A stretch of DNA of 64,000 bases from a bacterium (lineage in GTDB: Bacteria; 4484-113; JAFGCY01), in assembly GCA_016932385.1 (NCBI GenBank), contig JAFGCY010000063.1, positions 37,116 through 101,115 on the forward strand, written 5' to 3'. Both the position numbers and the translations under genes were made by a program. Of the stretch, positions 1 to 11,134 are shown piece after piece. How positions within the stretch are numbered: the first letter of the stretch is position 1; every line of letters begins with the position of its first letter. The notes beneath the pieces are model-generated. The model ran no database searches. It saw only the letters and a list, made by a program, of their open reading frames with translations, and had not been told where the DNA came from.

Positions 1-291
1 ATCATGCACGAGTTCGACGAGCTGACCGATAAGCACCGCGGCGTGGAGGAAGTGACGATCGTCACGGCCGTACCGTTGACCGAGGCGCAACGGCAGGCGA
101 TCGTCAACGAGGTGCGCAGGTTCAGCGCTTATGGCGACTTGCGGGTGTCGGCCGAGGTCGACAGCGGCGTGCTGGGCGGAGTCAAGGTCAAGCTGGGTAC
201 CAATATCGTGATCGACGGCACCCTGTCCAGCCGCTTAAACGAAATGCGCGATCGGATGTACCGGTACCGCCACCGCGGGATCGGCGCCTGA
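1..291 (+). CDS. atpH: ATP synthase F1 delta subunit, C-terminal part (left edge)
   Basis: The frame is open from base 1, so the gene is cut by the window edge and about 96 C-terminal residues are visible. Delta joins F1 to the peripheral stalk of the F1Fo ATP synthase at the inner membrane. The visible part has the typical C-terminal pattern: a PLTEAQRQAI stretch, then DSGVLGGVKVKLGTNIVIDGTLSSRL, close to the family's 'GG..v.vGd.viDgSv..rL' signature. Its position just before atpA is the usual operon order. The N-terminal domain cannot be judged. Confidence 0.93.
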   Translation: MMHEFDELTDKHRGVEEVTIVTAVPLTEAQRQAIVNEVRRFSAYGDLRVSAEVDSGVLGGVKVKLGTNIVIDGTLSSRLNEMRDRMYRYRHRGIGA

Positions 292-414
292 CGGCCTGCG
301 GGCCGAGATGAGAACCGGTAGCACGTCCGCCGCGGCGGCGAACCGTTGTGGCGGAGTGATAGTACCGGCGATAACCAGCTGAACCACCGTTAGAAAACGG
401 GAGAATGAAAGACT

Positions 415-2082
<1,668 letters not shown>

Positions 2083-2086
2083 CCAA

Positions 2087-2470
2087 ATGACGACACAGCA
2101 TCCGATCACAATGGACCAGGTAGTCGGCACCAAGGTGGTGATCAAGTTGCACCGCCAGGCCTATGAAATGCTGGACTTGCAGGGCATCGAGTCCGAGCGC
2201 TTCGTGGCGCGCGTCGTCGGCGTGGACGGCTTCGGCCTCTGGGTGGAGAACCCCGAGTACACGACGATCCCGGTCTACAATGACGACGGCGAGTACATCC
2301 CGCCGGAGGAGCGCGGGGAAGTGGTGCACCGCGCGGTGTTCCTGCTGCAGTGGCCGTATATCCAGACGATCCTGCAATTCCCGGACCGCCCGGCCTACCG
2401 CGGCGGCGTGGACGAAGCCGAGATCGGCTTCAAGGCCAAGGTCCGGCGCGAGGAGGACCAGGGTGGCTAA
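2087..2470 (+). CDS. Conserved-looking hypothetical protein inside the atp operon
   Basis: 127 aa; I do not recognise the family. The track starts at 2045 inside atpA, but the ATG at 2087, 4 nt after the atpA stop and preceded by GGAGGGTGAGG, is the better start. The end overlaps the GTG of atpG by 8 bp, which suggests translational coupling. The sequence is soluble and looks beta-rich, with charged stretches (VVGVDGFGLWVENPEY, HRAVFLLQWPYIQTIL) and no signal peptide, membrane segment or cysteine. A small SH3- or Sm-like barrel is conceivable but unproven. Its position suggests a role in ATP synthase assembly or regulation, or simple co-expression. Confidence 0.82.
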   Translation: MTTQHPITMDQVVGTKVVIKLHRQAYEMLDLQGIESERFVARVVGVDGFGLWVENPEYTTIPVYNDDGEYIPPEERGEVVHRAVFLLQWPYIQTILQFPDRPAYRGGVDEAEIGFKAKVRREEDQGG

Positions 2471-3347
2471 GAGCGGCAAAGAGATTCGCCGGCGCATCCG
2501 TTCGGTCAAGAGCACGCAGCAGATCACCAAGGCGATGAAGATGGTCGCCGCCGCGCGCCTGCGCAAGAGCGAAGGCCGCGCCTCGGCCAGCCGGCCGTAT
2601 ACGGATACGTTGCGCGAGGTGATGGGCCGCCTGGGGGCGGTGGCCGCCGAGGTCGACCATCCCTTCCTGGCGCACCTGACCACGGAATTTAACCGCGTGC
2701 TGCTCGTATTCATGACCTCGGACAAGGGGTTGTGCGGCTCCTTCAACACGCACATGATCAGCCGCGCCGGCGCGTTCATCAAGGAGCAGGCGGCGCTGGG
2801 CCGCCAGGTCGGCCTGATCTGCGTTGGCAAAAAGGGCTGGGACTGGGCGCGCAACAGCGGTCACGAGATCGTGGCGCATTTCCCCAGCTTCAATGAAAAA
2901 ACGACATTCGCCGATCTGAAGCCCGTGATGGACTTGTTGTCCGGCCAGTATCTCAACCAGGAAGTCGGCGAGGTCTACTTGCTGTCAGCCCGGTTTATCA
3001 ATATTGTTAAAAACATCCCGACGGTCGTGCGCCTGTTGCCGATCGAAGCCCTGCCCGCCGGTGAAGAAGATGACGGTGAATACCGTCATGAGTACATGCT
3101 GGAACCGAGTCCGGAGGAATTGCTGGCCAGCTTGCTGCCCAGCTACTTCCGGACGTTGCTGTTCCAGGCGGCGATTGAGAATTTCACAAGTGAGAACGGG
3201 GCGCGCATGGTGGCGATGGAGAATGCCACCAAGGCCGCGGGCGAGATGATCGAGGACCTGACGCTGCAATACAACAAGGCGCGTCAGGCGAGTATTACGC
3301 TCGAGCTGCTCGACATTGTCGGCGGCGCGGAGGCCCTGAAGGGATAA
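2463..3347 (+). CDS. atpG: ATP synthase F1 gamma subunit
   Basis: Central-stalk rotor subunit. The start is the GTG at 2463, giving AKSGKEIRRRIRSVKSTQQITKAMKMVAAARLRK, the invariant gamma N-terminus. The track ORF from 2163 includes an upstream out-of-gene extension. AGGAGG lies 7 nt before the GTG. At 294 aa the length is normal. The C-terminal helix ENGARMVAMENATKAAGEMIEDLTLQYNKARQASIT matches the family. It overlaps the preceding hypothetical gene by 8 bp and is followed after 4 nt by another unrecognised gene rather than directly by atpD. Confidence 0.97.
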   Translation: MAKSGKEIRRRIRSVKSTQQITKAMKMVAAARLRKSEGRASASRPYTDTLREVMGRLGAVAAEVDHPFLAHLTTEFNRVLLVFMTSDKGLCGSFNTHMISRAGAFIKEQAALGRQVGLICVGKKGWDWARNSGHEIVAHFPSFNEKTTFADLKPVMDLLSGQYLNQEVGEVYLLSARFINIVKNIPTVVRLLPIEALPAGEEDDGEYRHEYMLEPSPEELLASLLPSYFRTLLFQAAIENFTSENGARMVAMENATKAAGEMIEDLTLQYNKARQASITLELLDIVGGAEALKG

Positions 3348-3351
3348 AACT

Positions 3352-4089
3352 ATGCGTAAAGCATTAATAATCATGTTGTTTGCGATCCTGGCGGCGACGC
3401 CGGTGTGGGCGCAGGACGACCCCAACGAGCGTGGTTCCGGCGCGATCTCCATCGACGACCTGGAGGACTCGATCAATGTCTGCACGACGGTCTTCGAAGG
3501 CATTGCCGTGTTCTATATCCTGCCCAAGGGCTGGGAGGGTGCCGAGCAGGGCGTGGACCGTAAATCCGGCGTACTCGACGAAGAACTGAACCGCTATGTC
3601 ATGATGAGCCGCCGGCCGTTGGTCGAGGGTGATGACACGGAGGACTTCGTCTTCGAGTTGAGCATCTACCGCTACGGGATTCCCACCGATTGGGGCGAGG
3701 AAGTCACGCCGGAAGAACGGGCGGAGTTGGAGGAATCGGCCTTCTGGGACTTCATCAATATGCAGATGTCGGAGAGCATCAAGTCCGGCATGGACTGCGT
3801 TTCCCCGGCCGAATCGATCAAGGCCAAGCCCTACGGCGTGGGCACGCGCAAGCCAACATACTTCGTCCCGGTTTTCTACAGGCTGGACGATCAATTGAAT
3901 ATCTACACCTTCACCAGCGTGACGGCGGGCAAGATCTGGACGGTGAAGTTCCTGGTCGAGGCGGACCAGGCCGAGAACTACGAAGCACTGATCGCGCTGA
4001 TCCTGAATAACTCGTTTGCGATGACGGAAGCGCAATTCGCCGAGTATCAGGCCCAGTACGGGAAAGAAGTACCCGAACGAGAGAGATAA
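3352..4089 (+). CDS. Secreted hypothetical protein between atpG and atpD
   Basis: 245 aa; function not recognised. The N-terminus is a clear Sec signal peptide (MRKALIIMLFAILAATPVWAQ, cleavage probably after VWA-Q). The rest is acidic with no obvious motif. Segments such as GIAVFYILPKGWEGAEQGVDRKSGVLDEELNRYVMMSRRP and TVKFLVEADQAENYEALIALILNNS resemble periplasmic proteins with an LpqN/PsbP-like fold, but that is only an impression. It begins 4 nt after atpG and ends 15 nt before atpD, so it is almost certainly co-transcribed with the ATP synthase genes. A secreted product in this operon is odd. Confidence 0.85.
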   Translation: MRKALIIMLFAILAATPVWAQDDPNERGSGAISIDDLEDSINVCTTVFEGIAVFYILPKGWEGAEQGVDRKSGVLDEELNRYVMMSRRPLVEGDDTEDFVFELSIYRYGIPTDWGEEVTPEERAELEESAFWDFINMQMSESIKSGMDCVSPAESIKAKPYGVGTRKPTYFVPVFYRLDDQLNIYTFTSVTAGKIWTVKFLVEADQAENYEALIALILNNSFAMTEAQFAEYQAQYGKEVPERER

Positions 4090-5544
<1,455 letters not shown>

Positions 5545-5554
5545 AGGAAGACAG

Positions 5555-5992
5555 ATGCCGACTGCCGAACTGGAACTGAAGGTCGTCACGCCGGATGGCG
5601 AGGTCTGGGCCGGCCAGGCCACGAGCGTGGTCATCCCCGGGCTGGACGGCTACTTCGGCGTCTGGCGCGGCCATGCCCCGCTGGTGGCCGGCATGGACAT
5701 CGGCGCCGTGCTGATCAAGACGCCCGAAGAGCACGTCGTGAAATTCATTGCCGTGACCGGCGGGTTTGTCGAAGTCAACCAGCGTGGAGTGACGGTCCTG
5801 GCCGAGAACGCCGAGATGGCGGAGGATATCGATGTCATTCGCGCCGATAAAGCGCTGGAACGCGCTCGGGAACGCCTGAGCAAGCACTTTTCCGATATCG
5901 ATGTAGAACGAGCCCAAGTCGCCCTGACCAAGGCGTTGAATCGCAAACGAGTTGCCGAACGCGCCAAAGAAAAGCGGACCAGCATCGTCTGA
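5555..5992 (+). CDS. atpC: ATP synthase F1 epsilon subunit
   Basis: Central-stalk and regulatory subunit. It begins with the typical beta-barrel domain: LELKVVTPDGEVWAGQATSVVIPG, then GYFGVWRGHAPLVAGM. A C-terminal two-helix region rich in Arg, Lys and Glu follows from about residue 90 (DKALERARERLSKH). 145 aa is normal for a full two-domain epsilon. AGGAAG lies shortly before the ATG. It is the last gene of the F1 cluster; an AT-rich 316-bp spacer follows and no strong hairpin terminator is visible directly after it. Confidence 0.96.
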   Translation: MPTAELELKVVTPDGEVWAGQATSVVIPGLDGYFGVWRGHAPLVAGMDIGAVLIKTPEEHVVKFIAVTGGFVEVNQRGVTVLAENAEMAEDIDVIRADKALERARERLSKHFSDIDVERAQVALTKALNRKRVAERAKEKRTSIV

Positions 5993-6092
5993 TGAATTGG
6001 CTGCTAAGTTGTCCGATTCTTCCAGTGATTTCCCGCAGTCCGCGCGTTGCCGGTGGCAACAAATGAATTAATTATCAATATTAATTTGTACC

Positions 6093-6190
6093 CAATTCAC
6101 GATTTAATGCTGCTAACTGTGGCTTGCTTTCGGTTATTTCCCATAAATAGAGGAACGTAGCAGGACGGCTGTAAGTCTAATCGTGAATTG
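6093..6190. repeat. 98-bp AT-rich element with 12-bp perfect terminal inverted repeats
   Basis: CAATTCACGATT at 6093-6104 and its exact reverse complement AATCGTGAATTG at 6179-6190 bracket about 74 bp. The element sits in the 316-bp AT-rich spacer (5993-6308) between atpC and the chemoreceptor gene. It could be a MITE-like remnant, the base of an RNA hairpin in the atpC 3' region, or a paired operator. No flanking target duplication is obvious. Apart from likely promoter elements for the downstream gene (TTGACG near 6203, TATAAT near 6270), the spacer holds no gene. Confidence 0.45.
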
Positions 6191-6308
6191 ATATAAATGT
6201 TCTTGACGCCTGATTCAGTCTAATTATTTAATCTATCTTAATTTTAAATAAGTTTCGCAAATCTGGTTATAATTCATTTAGCCAATAACTTGCTATTCTG
6301 GAGTATTT

Positions 6309-7733
6309 ATGGGGATTGTGGACCTATTCAAGGAGCATCGGGTACTGCGTAGTGAGGTGAGACAGTTAGCTGAGCGCTGTAACAGCATAACATCACTGGT
6401 TCGGGGCAAGGAAATTATTGAGCCAATTACCATCGGGGGCGCATTGGAACACACGGCGGTTGAAACGTATCACGCCCATGCCGTTCATGTGGCCTCTTAC
6501 CATCTTGATACCAGCTTGGATACGGCTGCGGATCAAGTCAATACGCTAGTAGCGACCAACGAAGAGATCAGCGCGGCGGTGCAGGATATGAACACCGGAG
6601 CCGAGAAGCTGACGGAACAAACCAGCGAATTGCGTGAGGCGATCGCGACCGGCAATCAAGCGCTGAAACTCTCGGAAGAGGCGAACCAATCGATCTCGCA
6701 TGTGATTAGCTCTATGCAGACCAAAGTGACAGCGCTGGCTTCGCAGATCGAGCAGGTCGTCCAGATTATCGAGTTGATCGATGGAATTGCCTCCCAGACC
6801 AACCTGCTGGCGCTGAATGCCGCCATCGAGGCGGCCCGGGCCGGTGACGCCGGCCGGGGTTTCGCCGTGGTGGCCGAGGAAGTGCGTTCGTTGGCCGAAG
6901 AGACCCGCCAGCAATCCGCGCAAATCTCCAATGTGATCAGGCAGGTGGGTGCCGATTTCAAAGAGGCGGTGGATGTCTCCAGCGGCGCGACCTCGGCGAT
7001 CGATGAAGCGAACAAGGCCAATGCCGATATCCGTCAGATCTACGACGGGCTTTCCTCACTGGGCAATGAGGTCGACGAGCTGATGCAGCACATCATGGCG
7101 CAACTGGAGGAACAACGGGCCGCGATCGAGAGCATGGTCGGTGCATCCCAAAACCTGGCGGGATTCATCGATGAAACGCGCGGCGTGGCCCAGTATCTCA
7201 GCGGTGCCAGCGAGGAGACGACCAAGAACACGATCGAGCTGTGGCGCAGTCTGCAAACGGTGGAGGACTCCACGCGTCAGTTTATCCTGGACCGGATCAT
7301 CGATCACGCGATGTGGATGAAAAAACTCGCGGACGCCCTGAGTTCCGGCAATCACAGCGTGGACCTGGCGGATCACCACCAGTGCAAGCTGGGGCGCTGG
7401 TACTCCAGTCCCGAAGCCAAGGCGCTGGCGGCCCACGGAGGCGAGTTGGGCCGCGTGTTCCACGCCATCGCGGGACCGCACGCCGAGTTGCACACCAAGG
7501 GCCTGGACGCGATCCGGCTGGCCGCCGCCGGCCATCACAAGGAAGCGCAAGCGCTGAAGATGGAGGCGTTGGGTATCAGCCGCGACGTGGTGGACCTGCT
7601 CGTCGAGTTGGCCCGGCACGTCAGTGAAAATGAAACCAGTATTGACCGGGCCTTGGCCGAGATCTGGAATTCCACCAGCGATGACCAGGCCACCGGACCG
7701 CAGGCAAAACAGAAAACCGCCGTCGCAGACTAA
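6309..7733 (+). CDS. Soluble methyl-accepting chemotaxis protein with C-terminal CZB zinc domain
   Basis: 474 aa with no membrane segment, so cytoplasmic. The signalling hairpin tip is visible in residues ~150-200: [47 protein letters not shown], which binds CheA/CheW. The C-terminus is a chemoreceptor zinc-binding (CZB) domain: H333 in HAMWMKK, C359 in [17 protein letters not shown], then the paired histidines of [14 protein letters not shown] domains bind Zn through 3 His and 1 Cys and have been linked to sensing zinc or hypochlorous acid; ligand here is inferred. GGAG lies 5 nt before the ATG. No other chemotaxis genes are nearby, so this is an orphan receptor. Confidence 0.94.
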   Translation: MGIVDLFKEHRVLRSEVRQLAERCNSITSLVRGKEIIEPITIGGALEHTAVETYHAHAVHVASYHLDTSLDTAADQVNTLVATNEEISAAVQDMNTGAEKLTEQTSELREAIATGNQALKLSEEANQSISHVISSMQTKVTALASQIEQVVQIIELIDGIASQTNLLALNAAIEAARAGDAGRGFAVVAEEVRSLAEETRQQSAQISNVIRQVGADFKEAVDVSSGATSAIDEANKANADIRQIYDGLSSLGNEVDELMQHIMAQLEEQRAAIESMVGASQNLAGFIDETRGVAQYLSGASEETTKNTIELWRSLQTVEDSTRQFILDRIIDHAMWMKKLADALSSGNHSVDLADHHQCKLGRWYSSPEAKALAAHGGELGRVFHAIAGPHAELHTKGLDAIRLAAAGHHKEAQALKMEALGISRDVVDLLVELARHVSENETSIDRALAEIWNSTSDDQATGPQAKQKTAVAD

Positions 7734-7768
7734 GCACCAGGCTAGGGGTGCCGGCAGGTGATAATAAC

Positions 7769-7804
7769 CCGGCCCGCAGGATGCTTTCCCGCGGGTCGGT
7801 TTTT
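7769..7804 (+). terminator. Intrinsic terminator of the chemoreceptor gene
   Basis: CCGGCCCGC (7769-7777) pairs with GCGGGTCGG (7791-7799) through nine pairs including one G-U, followed by TTTTT. It lies 35 nt after the stop codon and faces a minus-strand terminator a few bases further on. Confidence 0.85.
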
Positions 7805-7807
7805 AGT

Positions 7808-8065
7808 AAAAAACCCCGGGGACGGGCCCCGGGGCGTAGTTCCTGCATCCCCTCCGGCCTGGACGCTGGTCCCAGACTGGAGGGACACACATCCATGTTT
7901 GCCGGCCGTGCGATTACACGCCGGGGATGGTATGACCGAAATGCACTGTCCGCGCGTGAGCGCTGAACCTTCGCGCGTTGGGAGCTTGCCGGGGGTCCGG
8001 CGCATCGGCTGATCGAATGCAAATGTGGCTGGTCATACTCTCCTACTCCTCCCTGAGACGGAGAC
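7808..8065 (-). ncRNA. Orphan structured RNA candidate, about 260 nt
   Basis: On the minus strand a sigma70-like promoter (TTGCAA, 17 bp, TAGACT at 8072-8100) predicts a start near 8065. A perfect 8-bp CCCCGGGG hairpin (7814-7834) followed by TTTTTT (7813-7808) ends the unit. Between them the transcript can form at least six more hairpins: GUAUGACC pairs at long range with GGUCAUAC and encloses GCAUUCG/CGAUGC, GCCGG/CCGGC and CGCGCG/CGCGCG; then come CCGGCGUG/CACGGCCGG, GUCCC/GGGAC and GCGUCC/GGAUGC. I find no hallmark of tmRNA, RNase P, SRP RNA, 6S or common riboswitches. A 41-codon ORF beginning MTSHICIRS after a purine-rich stretch is possible but does not look like a protein. The spacer 7734-8276 holds nothing else but regulatory sites. 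Confidence 0.6.
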
Positions 8066-8071
8066 ATAATT

Positions 8072-8100
8072 AGTCTACCGGAAATTCGGGCGGTTTGCAA
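8072..8100 (-). promoter_or_regulatory. Promoter of the structured RNA
   Basis: Reading the minus strand: TTGCAA (8100-8095), 17-bp spacer, TAGACT (8077-8072). Both boxes are close to the sigma70 consensus and the spacing is optimal. Transcription would start near 8065 and run away from the 618-aa gene. Confidence 0.65.
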
Positions 8101-8125
8101 TGCACGCTTTACGGTATGCGGACGG

Positions 8126-8188
8126 TATAATTAGATGCTTCTGTAGTTGGGCTGATCGAGCCTGCTGCAATCCTTGGCCCAAGGATTG
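8126..8188 (+). promoter_or_regulatory. Divergent promoter and 5'-leader hairpin of the 618-aa gene
   Basis: TATAAT at 8126-8131 gives a likely start near 8138 and a leader of about 140 nt. The -35 box is weak. In the leader CAATCCTTG (8168-8176) and CAAGGATTG (8180-8188) form a perfect 9-bp stem with a 3-nt loop. No T-run follows, so it is not an ordinary terminator. Confidence 0.45.
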
Positions 8189-8276
8189 CGGGTTCTTGCT
8201 CATAGGCAGCACCTGTGTGCATCAACGTTCTACAGCTGATGTCCGGGCTGAACCAACCATTCCATGAGGTGAATGC

Positions 8277-10133
8277 ATGACGGCAACCGCCACCAGTGGT
8301 GCCGGAACCATCGGGTCGAGCCCACATTTGTTTCATATCCCAGTGATGGGCACGGGGTTTACGATCGACACCCCGCTGAAGGTGGCGCGGTACGGGATTG
8401 ACTCCGTCGTGTCTCTGCTGGACGATCATCTGATCGAGCAGATACGCGAGTATCACAGCGCCAAAGCCGGTGATGCCTACGAGCCGATCACCACCAGAGC
8501 GGCTGACTATCGCGCGCGCCGAATCAGCGCTTATCTCGACTTGCTGCAGGTCCAGGTTGAGCGCCAGACGGAGGCCCTGCGCAACAGCGATTTCGTCGCG
8601 GGCTCGGAGATCACACGCTACTTCGAACTGCTGCCGGATGGCCCGTTAAGCCAGCTGTACAAGAGTATGCTGGCGGAAGCCGATCCGCGGCTGAAGGCCG
8701 ATCTACAGGCCAGGTTGCGGCGCAAGGTTGTCAGCGGCAGCATTGACGTCAATATCATGACCAAGGCCGACAGCCAGGCCTATCAGAAAGGTGCAATGGT
8801 GCCGCAGGAGCAATCCGTGGCCCACTCCGCGCTGCGCGGATATGCGCTTAGCCACCTCGACAATTCGGCCGTGGTCTTCTCGGCGGGATTGAACCAACGG
8901 TTGTATGCCTACGCGGCGCAGTTCGCGGACTTCTTTCCCGACCAGCACGGTCACCTGAAAAAACGTATCATCATCAAGGTCAGCGACTACCGCTCCGCCT
9001 TGATCCAGGGTAAGTATCTGGCCCGTTTGGGGCTCTGGGTCTCGGAATTTCGCATTGAATCAGGCTTGAACTGCGGTGGACACGCGTTTTCCGGCCGCGG
9101 CTCCCTGATGGGGATTGTCCTGGCCGAGTTTAAAGCCCGGCGCAAGGAACTCAAAGAGCGGTTGCTTCAGGAATGCAACAAGGCGCTGGCCGCGGAGGGA
9201 CGGCCTGTTTTCAACACCGAGCCCGCGTTGCGGATTACGGTGCAGGGCGGGATTTGTACGGCCCGCGAGCAGGATTACCTGCGCAAAGTCTGGGATGTCG
9301 ACAGCGTAGGCTGGGGCACGCCGTTTTTGCTGGTGCCCGAAGCGACCAACGTGGACCGCGACCATCTGCGCAAACTGGTCCAAGCGTCGGAGCGGGATGT
9401 TTTCCTCAGCGACAGCTCCCCCCTGGGCGTGCCGTTTTGGAACCTGCGCCAGTCGGCCAGCGAGCAGGCTCGGCGCCGGCGGAACCAGGCCAACAACCCG
9501 GGCAGCGCGTGCCCTAAAGGCTTTGCCAAACTCAGTACGGAGTTCAGCGACGAGCCCTTGTGCCCGGCCTCGCGAAGCTATCTGCGGTTGAAGCTGGCGC
9601 AACTGGACGAGACACCGATGCCCAACTGGCGCCGCCGGATGCTCAAGGACCAGGCGCTGGCGAAAGCGTGTATCTGCCATGACCTGGCGGGTGGAGCCAG
9701 CTTGCTGTATCAGTTGGATCCGACCGCCACGCCGGCGATCTGCTGCGGGCCTTCGATCGTCAACTTCAATCGGGTGGCAAGCCTGGATGAGATGGTTGGG
9801 CATATCTACGGCCGGCTCTCGATCCTGGGCAACCAGCGCTATGTCAATCACATGTACCGCGAGGTCCAGCTCTACGTGCAGGTTCTGCGCCGCGATGTTA
9901 TCCGCTGCGCCCGCGGCCTGCTGGGTGTCCGGCCGACGCAGTTGGAGTCCGAGCGCCAGAGCCTGATCAGCCAGATCAGGCAGTACCGCGAGTTTTACAC
10001 GGAACTGCTGGATGTTCGGAGGGAGAAATACCTGCATGACCTGGAGCAGGCCATTCGCAGGTTGGAGCGAATTCCACTGGCTTCCGCCTTCCGCCGTTGG
10101 GCTCGCCGGCAGGCCTCGGCTTCGAAAGTCTGA
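8277..10133 (+). CDS. Unrecognised 618-aa protein with conserved-looking cysteine clusters
   Basis: The N-terminus FHIPVMGTGFTIDTPLKVARYGIDSVVSLLDD has the feel of a TIM-barrel, flavin- or glutamate-synthase-like enzyme, with a later glycine/cysteine motif (GLNCGGHAF, about residue 263). The second half carries grouped cysteines: GGICTAREQ, ACPKGFAKLSTEFSDEPLCPASR, KACICHDLAGG and AICCGPSIVNF. These could hold an iron-sulfur cluster. I believe similar uncharacterised proteins occur in other bacteria, but cannot name the family. The C-terminus (from about 540) is helical and charged. There is no signal peptide, so it is probably cytoplasmic. GAGGTG lies 6 nt before the ATG. It is monocistronic, with a strong terminator after it. 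Confidence 0.9.
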   Translation: MTATATSGAGTIGSSPHLFHIPVMGTGFTIDTPLKVARYGIDSVVSLLDDHLIEQIREYHSAKAGDAYEPITTRAADYRARRISAYLDLLQVQVERQTEALRNSDFVAGSEITRYFELLPDGPLSQLYKSMLAEADPRLKADLQARLRRKVVSGSIDVNIMTKADSQAYQKGAMVPQEQSVAHSALRGYALSHLDNSAVVFSAGLNQRLYAYAAQFADFFPDQHGHLKKRIIIKVSDYRSALIQGKYLARLGLWVSEFRIESGLNCGGHAFSGRGSLMGIVLAEFKARRKELKERLLQECNKALAAEGRPVFNTEPALRITVQGGICTAREQDYLRKVWDVDSVGWGTPFLLVPEATNVDRDHLRKLVQASERDVFLSDSSPLGVPFWNLRQSASEQARRRRNQANNPGSACPKGFAKLSTEFSDEPLCPASRSYLRLKLAQLDETPMPNWRRRMLKDQALAKACICHDLAGGASLLYQLDPTATPAICCGPSIVNFNRVASLDEMVGHIYGRLSILGNQRYVNHMYREVQLYVQVLRRDVIRCARGLLGVRPTQLESERQSLISQIRQYREFYTELLDVRREKYLHDLEQAIRRLERIPLASAFRRWARRQASASKV

Positions 10134-10168
10134 TCACCCGACGCCCGAAATTCAGCTGAAAAAACAAA

Positions 10169-10213
10169 AGAGAGAAAGCCGGATGTATTTCTACTTCCGG
10201 CTCACTCTCTTTT
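10169..10213. terminator. Bidirectional terminator between convergent genes
   Basis: AGAGAGAAAGCCGG (10169-10182) and CCGGCTCACTCTCT (10197-10210) form a long, slightly interrupted stem. T-runs lie on both sides (TTTTTT on the plus strand, a T-rich stretch on the minus), so it can end both the 618-aa gene and the Cys-rich gene. Confidence 0.85.
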
Positions 10214-10273
10214 TTGCCAGTTGGATAGCCGTCAGTATCCCCCCTGACGGTAGGGATCCCGGCTCTAGGTGCC

Positions 10274-10307
10274 AGGGTTCCCGATCTTTCGATCGGAATT
10301 GAACCCT
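10274..10307 (-). other. Stem-loop abutting the stop codon of the Cys-rich gene
   Basis: AGGGTTC (10274-10280) pairs with GAACCCT (10301-10307), and inside it CCGATC pairs with GATCGG around a TTTC loop, with a 4-nt AATT bulge. The structure overlaps the TAG stop. No T-run follows, so it may be an mRNA-stabilising 3' structure rather than a terminator. Confidence 0.5.
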
Positions 10308-11094
10308 AGCACTTACCGCACTTCTTAGTGCACTTCTTCTTGGTGCAGACCGGACGGTCGCACTCCTTACCCACTACGCGGGTGCTACCGATCATCGGGC
10401 AACCGTCGCCGCAGCCTGTATTGTCACAATCCCAGCAGGCCACGCAAAGCGGGAAGTCGTTCTGGCAACAATCACCAGCGCACAGGTAGCCGCTGTACAT
10501 CGTTGTCCAGTTCGCGAAGTCGAGGTCCTTGACCAAGCAGATCAGATCGTTGCCGATCATCCACAGCTTCTCACCGTACATCGCGAGATCAGCGTAGTTA
10601 CGCTCCTCGCCACGGCCGAGCTCGTCCTCGATGTTGCCGAGCACCTTGGTGCCCTCATTGGCCTTGGTCGCGATACGAGACACGATCTTATCCATGTTCG
10701 GATAGAAGTTGTACGTATCCAGCTCGTCGGTGATCGTGTTGATCTGAACGATCGTCGCGTTGATCATATCGACGTGCAGCTGCCAAGCCAACGGATCGAT
10801 GATGTGCTCATTGCTGCGGCCCAGAACCACGATCTCCGCCTCGATGTTCTCGCGTACGCAGCTCTCCTGGAAGATGAGCCACTCGTAGTTGAAACCGTCG
10901 AGTTGCAAGGACAGACCATGGTCCCGGTACTGGCAAGCCAGATCACTAAGGTTGCGGATGTACTTCACCGCGCTGAACTGATCAACGGCGGAACCAGCAC
11001 CACCTGAAATAGCAGGCATGTGGTCACCGGCGAACGCCGGAGCAGCCAGACCGAGAAGCATGGCAACCATCAGGGCCATCATGATTTTGCGCAT
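10306..11094 (-). CDS. Secreted protein with a cysteine-rich C-terminus
   Basis: 262 aa; family not recognised. The ATG at 11094 is preferred to the track's GTG at 11106 because the GTG is part of the AGGAGGTG ribosome site. A Sec signal peptide (MRKIMMALMVAMLLGLAAPAFA) is followed by a mainly helical region of about 170 residues and a C-terminal tail packed with cysteines (CAGDCCQNDFPLCVACWDCDN, then CPMIGSTRVVGKECDRPVC and KKKCTKKCGKC). The tail could bind metal or form a disulfide knot. Consensus-like promoter boxes and a perfect ribosome site suggest strong expression. Confidence 0.88.
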   Translation of the reverse strand: MRKIMMALMVAMLLGLAAPAFAGDHMPAISGGAGSAVDQFSAVKYIRNLSDLACQYRDHGLSLQLDGFNYEWLIFQESCVRENIEAEIVVLGRSNEHIIDPLAWQLHVDMINATIVQINTITDELDTYNFYPNMDKIVSRIATKANEGTKVLGNIEDELGRGEERNYADLAMYGEKLWMIGNDLICLVKDLDFANWTTMYSGYLCAGDCCQNDFPLCVACWDCDNTGCGDGCPMIGSTRVVGKECDRPVCTKKKCTKKCGKC

Positions 11095-11134
11095 TTTTCT
11101 AGTCACCTCCTCGTCGCGCAGAATATGAGTGAGA

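Noticed and set aside
7808-8065. The structured RNA as tmRNA, RNase P RNA, SRP RNA or 6S RNA
   Set aside because: No tRNA-like ends or tag ORF, no GAGGAAAGTCC-type P4 motif, no proper domain IV symmetric loop (a CAGGCCGGAGGGG stretch is only superficially similar), and the ends do not pair as in 6S.
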